64,000 nucleotides of DNA from Leptospira perdikensis (GTDB lineage: Bacteria; Spirochaetota; Leptospiria; Leptospirales; Leptospiraceae), in NCBI RefSeq assembly GCF_004769575.1, contig NZ_RQGA01000014.1, positions 768,752 to 832,751 on the forward strand, read 5' to 3'. Shown one piece after another: positions 57,088-64,000 of this stretch (within the stretch, counting starts at the first letter, position 1; every line of letters starts with the position of its first letter). A program made the translations under genes and the position numbers. Below the pieces are notes generated by a model. It worked only from the letters and a program-made list of their open reading frames with translations. It searched no databases and had not been told where the DNA came from.

Positions 57088-60000
57088 TTAAGGTTCAGTG
57101 ATTTTATATTTGTTCCAGCGCATACTTGTTTCAACGGAATGATCAACATTAGTGATCAAAGTAAGATGAAATAATCTACGTGTATTCGGCTCTTTCTCAA
57201 AACATTGATTTTGGCTTCTATAATATTCGAAGACTTTCGTGGCATGATGCCAATCACAGTAAAATACTTTTGCTGGCTTATCTATTTTAATAAAATTGCA
57301 TCCATATTCATGTATCGTACAAGTAGTTCGATAGTAATAGCTAGGGGAAACTTGCCCATTCATTACTGAATGGTTAACACTTGTGAACGCATCTAGGTCT
57401 GTTGGTTTTTGACCTACAAGAAGTTTTAGATCTAAATAAACAGGAGATATGCGTTTTTTCGTTATGTTGAAATCAACGAACGATTGCGGTAGATTTGGTT
57501 TGCAATTGGAAGAAATATCATGCAATCGATATCTACCCGAAAATGAAATATCGCTAACGAGATTTTGTATAGAAATTGTGCGATTCCAAATATTTCCTGA
57601 GATAATTTGACTTCTATCTTGCCCCAAATTATTCTTAATTTCGATAGTTTCTTCATAATCTGATACCTTTTTTCCGCAGGACATATAACTTAAGTCCATA
57701 TTTTGCGAACTCATTCGAATCGGTTGATTGATTGCTCGATTCAAAAGATAACTATTGGTATAATTCCCTACTAGGGAAACAAATGGCAATGGATATTTCA
57801 CATCATTGTAGCCATGCACAAATCCAGGCTGGTTTAAATGCTCAATGTTAGTTTGCACTTGGAAACTTGTATGTTCAGCCGATTGAACTTCAAACTCCCT
57901 TTCATAGCCAGACAAATTAGATGCAATTGGCCCATAGAATTTCCCGTTGTTTTGGTTGATAATGTAATAATTGATCTGCTTGTCATTATTCAAAAAAAAG
58001 ACAAACTGAGAACTTTGATCTATTTTAAATTTATTTAGATATTGGTAACCTGATAATACCTTTCGATCAGTTTCAATTAAATTTCCTGTTGGCTTGTCGA
58101 TTCGATACAGTATAAGATTATAAAATTGAAGTTGTGGATAATCTACATAAACCACAACCATATAATTTCCATCTGCAGTAATTTCAAAATTCAGGATTAA
58201 ATTACCTGCTTCCAAAACATTACTTTTCATTTTCAGATTTCCATTCGATGGATTAACTTCGCATTTGGTTATATTAAATTCATTACCAGGATATAAATAG
58301 TAACAAAATTTTCCTTCTGGATGAAATCGGAAATTATACAAAGTGAAATAATGCAAATCCAAAGATTGCGGAGATTGGTCTATTTCTAAAGTCTCTGCAT
58401 TCAATCTATAAATCGGATTTTGATTCAAAAAATCTCCGTTAGCAATATAAATAGATTGATTGAATCCATTATATACCATTTCAAATCCCATGCCATACAC
58501 TATTGCAGATTCTTTATCAAAGATAAGAGTTCCATCAGATTGGATTATATACTTACTTATTCGATAACCATAATCCCCGTTTAAAATATACAAATTCCTC
58601 CCGTCGTCGGAAATTATAAAAGATTCCAAATATGGAACATTGATTCTTTGCAATAAATGGGCAGGAACTGCTTCGGAAGAAAAAACAGATATTGAATTTT
58701 CGATTCCATTTTTATATCCTTGTACATAAAATACTCTCGGGATTTTTCCCCATTTCAAATTCTTAAGCAATGTTCCGTCAGACACAGATGTCATATTAAT
58801 GCTTGATGAATAAGCATTTACCAATTCTCCATTTATATCCAGAGACTGCAGATTAAAACTGGAACCATTAGACAAACCTGCGATGTACTTTGGTCTCTGG
58901 TGACCTGATTGAGTCACTCGAATTGGCCCAGCGGGTAATGATATATTTCCAGATGAATCTTTGATCCATAAATAGAAATCCTTGAAATTTCCATCTCCTC
59001 CCAATCGAGTAAACAAAGAATCGCCCAAAATTCTATCTGGCCTTATCTTACTATCATACGCAGATGGATTGGGCTTTATTGGTGAATATGTCATAAGATA
59101 ACGAAATTCATTATTGATACTTTCTTCAGCTTCAAAATAGAAAATTCCATAGTTAAGAGATGTAATCGGTTTAGATAACAATTCAAATTTTGATATCACC
59201 GGTGGTGTTATATCCGAACTATCCATTTTTGTATTATAGATAAGCTCAAATAGATCATCCTTTCCATCACCATCAGAATCTGCAAGGGAAGGATTTGAGT
59301 TACAATTATAATCATGCCAAGGCTTGTATAAACATTCATTACTAGATTCAATAATATCTGTTATACCATCGTTATCCGAATCTAAACCTGTTTCGATCCG
59401 GTAAATATCGGGAAGACTTAAAGCACCTTCAGCATTTCTAGCATAAATTGCGTAATAGTAAGTTGAATTTGGATCTAAACCAGTTTCTCTAAATCCAATA
59501 TTTTCTATTTCCGAAATGTTTGGAGAAACACCATCCTCAACGGACGAAGGTGGAAAATTCTTTTTTCGACGCACTATTATATTTTCAAATCTTGGATCTT
59601 TGGTATACGTCCATAAAAATGTAGCAGAATCACTTCCTGCAGCCGCCAATGTTATATAAAAAAAATTTTGAACGTAGCGGTAATTGTTTTGCGTCAAACA
59701 ACTAGCTACCCCTAAATCGTTCGGCTTCACAACTACCCAGTAATTTGTTTCGACTCCCGCATTTGAAGGTATACCTTGTCGGTTTCCATGCATTGTGACA
59801 ACTTCGTTCTTTAAAAATTGTTTTTGATAAACCTTGTAATAACCAACGCCATCTGTTGTTGTTATTTGTTTATCTGTAAGGACCCACGAATTTGTGGTTA
59901 GCCACGTTGCATCCTGACTACCTCGACTATCATACATAACGTAAACAGTTATATCTTCAAAAGCAGTAAACTTTATATATTCGTTACCATTATAATATTT

Positions 60001-60804
60001 ATGTTGGGAGAAAGGTCCGCAATCATCTGTGTTTGGTGACGGCGCCCCTCCATTACAGGTAGCAATCCCATAAGCTCCAGAAAAATCTAACGTTGAAAAA
60101 TCGTTATTTGAGATTAACGTATAATTTCTATCTTTATAATATTTAAAGTGCTCATTGATTTGTGTCCAGACTGCACCCGAACTTCCGCTAATGGGCATTT
60201 CTTCCGAAAGACATGCTGGAGCTGCCGCGACTCCAGTACCTGCTAATTTTGGGACGGCAGTCAGAATAAAAGGAGTAAAATGGTCCGTTTTTGCAAATAC
60301 TTTTCCTTTCTCTTGATCGACAACTATCTCGCGTAGTGGTTCCCATTGGTTTGAAATTTTGCTAAAATAGAAAACTTGAAACTCTTCTAAAAAACCAGCG
60401 CTCTCAAGTTCTTCTCTATTGTATGAATATTCTAATACGACGGGCTCAGAGAAAACGGCAGTTTTGATTGATGCGGAATCTATCTCTTCAGTTAGTTTTG
60501 TTTTTAGATCTATATCATATACTTTTCCAATCGGAACATTTAAACTACCAATTTGACTCGGTATTTCAATGTTTGATGTATTTACAGAAACAGACACATC
60601 TGGAGAATCAAAAAAAGTTCCCGTTGGAAGAGCCAAATTAGGCTGAGAAACGATATCGACTGGATCAGGCAACTCACCGTCATTAGCACTGATTCCAATA
60701 ACAGCTAATACCGAATACCATGCACGATCAAATTTAGATTTTGGAATGAGGTATTGTGTACACCCGAAACAAAGGAGAAGTAGAAGATAGGCCGTTTTTT
60801 TCAT
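57088..60804 (-). CDS. large multidomain lipoprotein with fibronectin type III and Ca-binding repeats
   Basis: About 1238 aa from the ATG before MKKTAYLLLLLCFGC (lipobox CFGC). Domains as read: N-terminal ~150 residues with DVSVSVNTSNIEIP; Cys-rich region; fibronectin-type-III-like segment (~430-480, LDPNSTYYYAIYARNAEG); two Ca-binding DxDxDG loops (LDSDNDGITDIIES, DSDGDGKDDLFEL); then long beta-rich sequence with SDDGRNLYILNGD-type strands like a YncE/lactonase propeller; Cys-containing C-terminus. Probably a surface protein. Flanked by repeat or duplicated DNA on both sides, which suggests accessory, possibly acquired. Confidence 0.75.
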   Translation of the reverse strand: MKKTAYLLLLLCFGCTQYLIPKSKFDRAWYSVLAVIGISANDGELPDPVDIVSQPNLALPTGTFFDSPDVSVSVNTSNIEIPSQIGSLNVPIGKVYDIDLKTKLTEEIDSASIKTAVFSEPVVLEYSYNREELESAGFLEEFQVFYFSKISNQWEPLREIVVDQEKGKVFAKTDHFTPFILTAVPKLAGTGVAAAPACLSEEMPISGSSGAVWTQINEHFKYYKDRNYTLISNNDFSTLDFSGAYGIATCNGGAPSPNTDDCGPFSQHKYYNGNEYIKFTAFEDITVYVMYDSRGSQDATWLTTNSWVLTDKQITTTDGVGYYKVYQKQFLKNEVVTMHGNRQGIPSNAGVETNYWVVVKPNDLGVASCLTQNNYRYVQNFFYITLAAAGSDSATFLWTYTKDPRFENIIVRRKKNFPPSSVEDGVSPNISEIENIGFRETGLDPNSTYYYAIYARNAEGALSLPDIYRIETGLDSDNDGITDIIESSNECLYKPWHDYNCNSNPSLADSDGDGKDDLFELIYNTKMDSSDITPPVISKFELLSKPITSLNYGIFYFEAEESINNEFRYLMTYSPIKPNPSAYDSKIRPDRILGDSLFTRLGGDGNFKDFYLWIKDSSGNISLPAGPIRVTQSGHQRPKYIAGLSNGSSFNLQSLDINGELVNAYSSSINMTSVSDGTLLKNLKWGKIPRVFYVQGYKNGIENSISVFSSEAVPAHLLQRINVPYLESFIISDDGRNLYILNGDYGYRISKYIIQSDGTLIFDKESAIVYGMGFEMVYNGFNQSIYIANGDFLNQNPIYRLNAETLEIDQSPQSLDLHYFTLYNFRFHPEGKFCYYLYPGNEFNITKCEVNPSNGNLKMKSNVLEAGNLILNFEITADGNYMVVVYVDYPQLQFYNLILYRIDKPTGNLIETDRKVLSGYQYLNKFKIDQSSQFVFFLNNDKQINYYIINQNNGKFYGPIASNLSGYEREFEVQSAEHTSFQVQTNIEHLNQPGFVHGYNDVKYPLPFVSLVGNYTNSYLLNRAINQPIRMSSQNMDLSYMSCGKKVSDYEETIEIKNNLGQDRSQIISGNIWNRTISIQNLVSDISFSGRYRLHDISSNCKPNLPQSFVDFNITKKRISPVYLDLKLLVGQKPTDLDAFTSVNHSVMNGQVSPSYYYRTTCTIHEYGCNFIKIDKPAKVFYCDWHHATKVFEYYRSQNQCFEKEPNTRRLFHLTLITNVDHSVETSMRWNKYKITEP

Positions 60805-61046
60805 ATTTTTTCCGATACGAAAAAATAGAAAAAACACCAAAAAACGTCAAGTTAGTTTACGGGATATAACGGGAAAAAGGTGATTACTTATATTATAATT
60901 TATTAACCATACTTTTGACTGAAATAAAACACTTAGAAAACTATCTTATGAGCATTGAAGATAGTTTTTAGAATTTTATAATTAACTAAAATATTTTTAC
61001 TTTAAAGACAACTCACATGGTATGGTGCGTTAAAAGTAATTAATTC

Positions 61047-61255
61047 GCCAACCCTGTTTCCCGAACCACTCCCCTCAACCCTAACTCGGGTGGGGGGGTT
61101 TGATGACTCGCGTTCACATTATGTCACTTTGGAAATCTCAAAGACAATACGCTGATCCTCATTTACGCTCCGGACATAAAAAACGTCGCTTGTTACGAGT
61201 GCGGTTTGTGAGCGAACATCGGTTTTTGGCCTAAGTTCTGACGACTTAGCTTTTA
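61047..61255 (+). repeat. structured dispersed repeat, copy A
   Basis: About 70% similar by eye to 63791-64000. Shared blocks: CCCTAACTCGGG, GACTCGC, CATTATGTCAC, GAAATCTCAAA, CTGATCCT, GACATAAAAAA and GACTTAGCTTTTATAAT. Hairpins can be drawn at CGAA...CTCG, CGCTT/GAGTG and CTAAGT-TCTGACG-ACTTAG, the last followed by TTTT. Orientation given so that the T tract is 3'. Confidence 0.65.
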
Positions 61256-61296
61256 TAATATACAACGTAGTCTAACGACAATTCTAACAAAAGTAA

Positions 61297-61325
61297 TTGG
61301 GTTCCTTTATAAAAGAGGAACCCAA
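61297..61325. other. perfect 10-bp hairpin
   Basis: TTGGGTTCCT - 9-base loop - AGGAACCCAA, in the gene-free region after the MBL gene. Terminator-like without a T tract. Confidence 0.45.
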
Positions 61326-61524
61326 CGGGTCTCACTATCAACTACTGAATATTTTTTTACGGAAAATATTCTGAGGCTACCTTGTTACGAATCAACCCTC
61401 TTCACGAGTTTTACTTTAGAAGTGCCTCTCCTTAGGTTAAGGACAACCTCTTCAGGTGCTCCCACCCAGATGGTTACCCGACAAACCTCGAAAGCGAAAT
61501 TTCCCTGATTTTATTGAAATAGAA

Positions 61525-62637
61525 TCATTCCGAGGGAATGAGTTTTTTCCACCAACGTTCCATTAGGTTGGGTTCTCGAATTTTGACAATTTGTCCAAAC
61601 TTGGGAGTGAGAAGATCAATTTTATAAATCTCTGCTTGTTTCTCCAGTGATTCCGCAGGTTCGTACCAACTATGTAAGGATAGGTTGAACATCCCCCAGT
61701 GAACGGGCACAAGTCTTTTGCCTTTTAAATCCAAATGGGCTTTGGCAGTTTGTTCTGGCAAAACATGTACCGCTTCCCACATCGGATTGTATTGTCCATT
61801 TTCAATAAAGGTAAGATCAAAGGGACCAAACTTATCACCAATATCTTTAAAGTGCACATCGTATCCGGAGTCACCGCTAAAATAAAATCTTTCTTTTTCA
61901 CCAATCACAGTCCAAGAAGACCATAAGGTTTTATTTCCATTGGTACCTCGTCTTCCCGAAAAATGTTGGGCCGGTGTACAAACAATTTTGATTTTTCCTA
62001 AGTCCAAAGTTTGCCACCAATCAAGTTCTGTTAGTCGATCATCTGATACACCCCACTCTTTGATATGAGAAGTAACCCCCAGAGGTGTGATGAACTTTGT
62101 ATTTTTTGTTTCAAAAAACTTGATGGTTTGCATATCCAAATGGTCGTAATGATCATGAGAGATGATGATGTAATCAATTACCGGTAATTCTTCCAACTTT
62201 ACAACAGCATCCTGGAATCGTTTGACCATAAAACTAAAAGGAGCAGCAGACTCAGAGAACACAGGATCAAAAAATAATATTTTTCCTTCTATATTCACAA
62301 GAAAGGTAGAATGTCCAAACCAGATAAATTTGATACTTTCATCAGGTTTCAAAAACTCTTTAAAATCAGGCTTTTCTTCTGGTAATCGAACATCTGGCCT
62401 TTGGTTTTTATCACCACCAAAGAAAAACTTAAAAAACAAAGAAAAGAAGTTTTGCCCTTCCCGCATCTTTTCCAAAACATCGGGTCTTCGGTTGACAAAC
62501 TGATCCCGGTCCTTATCAAAATGAGTGGATTTTTTTATTTTTTCGTAATGATCCCCATCAGGATCTTTCCCAAAAGCACTACAATGGAATTGTGTCACTG
62601 CAAAAAATAACAATAAGGTAATCGTAAGTTTTTTCAA
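61525..62637 (-). CDS. MBL-fold metallo-hydrolase, NAPE-PLD/UlaG-like
   Basis: 370 aa from a TTG with AGGA 5 bases upstream. Signal peptide (KKLTITLLLFFAVTQFHC) may be lipidated at Cys19; the residue before (His) is unusual. Metal motif IISHDHYDHLD (HxHxDH), further ligands His in TPAQHFSGR, Asp in YFSGDSGYD and His in VPVHWG; substrate-type motif FGHSTFLV. Relatives hydrolyse phospholipid-type substrates. Ends EPNLMERWWKKLIPSE, of which a copy lies at 56986. Confidence 0.88.
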   Translation of the reverse strand: MKKLTITLLLFFAVTQFHCSAFGKDPDGDHYEKIKKSTHFDKDRDQFVNRRPDVLEKMREGQNFFSLFFKFFFGGDKNQRPDVRLPEEKPDFKEFLKPDESIKFIWFGHSTFLVNIEGKILFFDPVFSESAAPFSFMVKRFQDAVVKLEELPVIDYIIISHDHYDHLDMQTIKFFETKNTKFITPLGVTSHIKEWGVSDDRLTELDWWQTLDLGKIKIVCTPAQHFSGRRGTNGNKTLWSSWTVIGEKERFYFSGDSGYDVHFKDIGDKFGPFDLTFIENGQYNPMWEAVHVLPEQTAKAHLDLKGKRLVPVHWGMFNLSLHSWYEPAESLEKQAEIYKIDLLTPKFGQIVKIREPNLMERWWKKLIPSE

Positions 62638-62992
62638 AATGTTCCTGCCAATAGATAACTTTTTTTAGACTCAATGGCAATTGAAGTTTTTAAAAAAATC
62701 TTCGTTTTTCAGCGAAGTTAGTCCTGAAATGATAGAACCGAAACAGAAATCTTGAAAATTCTGACCACCCCTGAAAAAGGGTAAATAAAAGAGAGATCGA
62801 ATGGTTATCCCGACTCAGGCCCAAACAACCCCTAACAAACAAAAATGAGTTGTCTTTTGATTCAATTTTTTATCTCTATGTGCTATCTGTCCAAGTTTTT
62901 AATGAAACCCAAATCACTTCTTTTCAAAAATTTACAGATACAAACAAAATATAAATAACCCTTTACCAATCATATAGGATGGACATAGTAAA
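62638..62992. other. 355-bp divergent intergenic region
   Basis: Between the MBL gene (minus) and SH3b gene (plus). A small hairpin CTTCG-TTTTTCAG-CGAAG stands near 62700. No clear promoter pair or gene is seen. Confidence 0.4.
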
Positions 62993-63688
62993 ATGAAAAA
63001 CCGAATCGGCGTGATCTTATTAATATGGGTCTCTTGTTATTCCCAACAAATCTTACCCTGCGAACCATTTGACCCAGTCCTTTTAAAACCGGTAGATACA
63101 TCACGAGAAGATAAAGATTTTTTTGCTTTCAAACAAAAGTTAGAGAAAGCGATCCAAGAGAAAAACATCAAATTCATTGATTCGATAATTGATCCGCAGA
63201 TTTCTTTTGCATTCTCCGAGGATGGAATGGGCAAAACAAAATTCTTAAAACATTGGAAACTAGATAAAAATCCAAAAAATCCAGAGTTTTGGAACAGGCT
63301 TTCCCAAACCATAAATCTTGGTTTCACATTTAAAGATAATATTTGGTCAGCTCCCTTTCTGTTTAACCAAACACCTGAATCCGTTGATATGTATAACTCA
63401 TCACTCATCATAGGTAACACGGTCAATGTTCGAAATAAACCCACCAAAAAAGGAGCCATCCTAACGCAGCTTAGCTGGGAGTTTGTAAAAAATGAATATG
63501 ATGAAACAAATACTAGCAACAAAGCACTTCCAGGAGAACCTTGTGTATGGAAAAAAGTATGTATTTCCGATGGGCAAATTGGATATATCTGCGAACAGTA
63601 TTTGCGAGGTCCTCTTGATTACAGGGTAGGTTTTTCCAAAAAAGCAAACTCATGGTCGATGCTGTTTTTTGTGGAAGGTGGGGACTAA
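62993..63688 (+). CDS. SH3b-domain exported protein
   Basis: 231 aa. Signal peptide (RIGVILLIWVSCYSQ), then a helical ~90-residue part (FFAFKQKLEKAIQEKNIKFIDSIIDPQ), then a bacterial SH3 fold (VNVRNKPTKKGAILTQLSWEFV, and GYICEQYLRGPLDYRVGF). SH3b domains in exported proteins often bind peptidoglycan or partners. AGGATGG lies 11 bases before the ATG. Possibly lipidated at Cys15 (WVSC) but the signal would be short. Function unknown. Confidence 0.75.
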   Translation: MKNRIGVILLIWVSCYSQQILPCEPFDPVLLKPVDTSREDKDFFAFKQKLEKAIQEKNIKFIDSIIDPQISFAFSEDGMGKTKFLKHWKLDKNPKNPEFWNRLSQTINLGFTFKDNIWSAPFLFNQTPESVDMYNSSLIIGNTVNVRNKPTKKGAILTQLSWEFVKNEYDETNTSNKALPGEPCVWKKVCISDGQIGYICEQYLRGPLDYRVGFSKKANSWSMLFFVEGGD

Positions 63689-64000
63689 CTAAAGTCGTAC
63701 GAGTTACAAAAGGTGAACACTTTTAAAATAAAACCTCGGTTTTTCAGGAGTGACTTGTTCCATTGAACTAATTATGGTATAGGGGAAATTCGCACATCCC
63801 ACGAGCCACACCCCTCCTCCCTAACTCGGGCGGGGGTTTGTGGACTCGCACTCTCATTATGTCACATTAGAAATCTCAAAAACCAAACACTGATCCTTAC
63901 ATTCCCTTCAGACATAAAAAAACCCCGCTAGAGATAGCGAGGTTTATGAGTGAACAATGGTTGTTTGGTTTTAAGTCATTTAGGACTTAGCTTTTACAAT
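63689..64000. other. gene-free region to the window end
   Basis: After the SH3b stop. It holds the second repeat copy from 63791 on and no gene. Cut by the window end. Confidence 0.5.
63791..64000 (+). repeat. structured dispersed repeat, copy B (cut by window end)
   Basis: Direct copy of the element at 61047. Hairpins: CGAG-CCACA...TGTGG-A-CTCG around CCCTAACTCGGG; AAACC-CGCTA-GAGA-TAGCG-GGTTT with one mismatch (63920-63945); AAGTC-ATTTAG-GACTT then AGCTTTT. The second hairpin keeps its pairing against copy A with changed bases. Confidence 0.65.

Larger units (their letters stand above)
60841..61524. other. 684-bp gene-free region
   Basis: No convincing gene. It holds copy A of the ~215-bp repeat (61047-61255), an IR hairpin (61297-61325) and, at its right end, the flank that is duplicated at 56943. 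The first 180 bases (60841-61020) are A/T-rich with no feature that I recognise. Confidence 0.6.

Noticed and set aside
61261..61340. Possible integron attC site (GTCTAAC at ~61270 fits RYYYAAC, with ACCCAAC in the following palindrome)
   Set aside because: No matching GTTRRRY end at attC distance outside coding DNA, no integrase in view, and neighbouring genes lie on both strands.

Overview
The window looks like chromosomal DNA from a Leptospira species, most likely a free-living (saprophytic) one. The signs are moderately AT-rich sequence, many lipoproteins with the loose spirochaete lipobox (bulky residues before the Cys), Leptospira-type proteins such as a DUF1577-like/PilZ-like protein, and an accessory repertoire of propeller lipoproteins. 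Genus assignment is by recognition of protein types, not by a database search. I saw no rRNA, tRNA, CRISPR array, phage or IS transposase.

Layout: (1) 1-18.5 kb is mostly minus strand and mostly household. It holds the 3' end of a DUF1499 protein (plus), then an A2M-like protein / membrane sulfatase / carB run, a three-gene hypothetical membrane operon (488, 382 and 266 aa) ending in a terminator, a small Cys-rich lipoprotein (plus), and guaB - LolA-like - rsmE. (2) 18.6-24.1 kb holds a DUF1577-like/PilZ-like protein (plus), a B12-radical SAM protein with an EAL phosphodiesterase upstream of it, a 54-aa lipoprotein with its own terminator, and tmk (plus). (3) 24.1-29.6 kb is one minus-strand metal-uptake operon: lipoprotein, beta-barrel protein, ZnuA-like, ZnuC-like, ZnuB-like, methyltransferase. 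It is headed by a TGCAA-N5-TTGCA palindrome. The same palindrome occurs twice in front of a CobW/COG0523 GTPase at 34.2 kb, which suggests a zinc (Zur-type) regulon. (4) 29.6-38.2 kb holds an amidohydrolase, an acyl-CoA dehydrogenase, a chemotaxis receptor, the CobW GTPase, two small cytosolic enzymes or barrels and a HEAT-repeat lipoprotein. (5) 38.3-43.8 kb holds a di-heme DUF1111 protein, an RCC1-propeller lipoprotein, a coiled/TM protein and an SGNH esterase. (6) 44.0-51.8 kb is a tightly packed plus-strand operon behind a Fur-like 7-1-7 box: imelysin lipoprotein, di-heme DUF1111 lipoprotein, second imelysin with an altered GxHxxE motif, HTTM membrane protein, TonB-dependent receptor. This is the most system-like block and is probably an iron acquisition pathway. 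(7) 51.8-64 kb is accessory: two further seven-repeat propeller lipoproteins, an AraC regulator with a monooxygenase-fold protein, a 1238-aa multidomain lipoprotein, an MBL-fold hydrolase and an SH3b protein. It also holds a duplicated 3' remnant of the MBL gene at 57.0 kb and a ~215-bp structured repeat present twice (61.05 and 63.79 kb).

Gene starts were moved inward where a ribosome site, lipobox/signal peptide or operon overlap argued for it; each case is stated.
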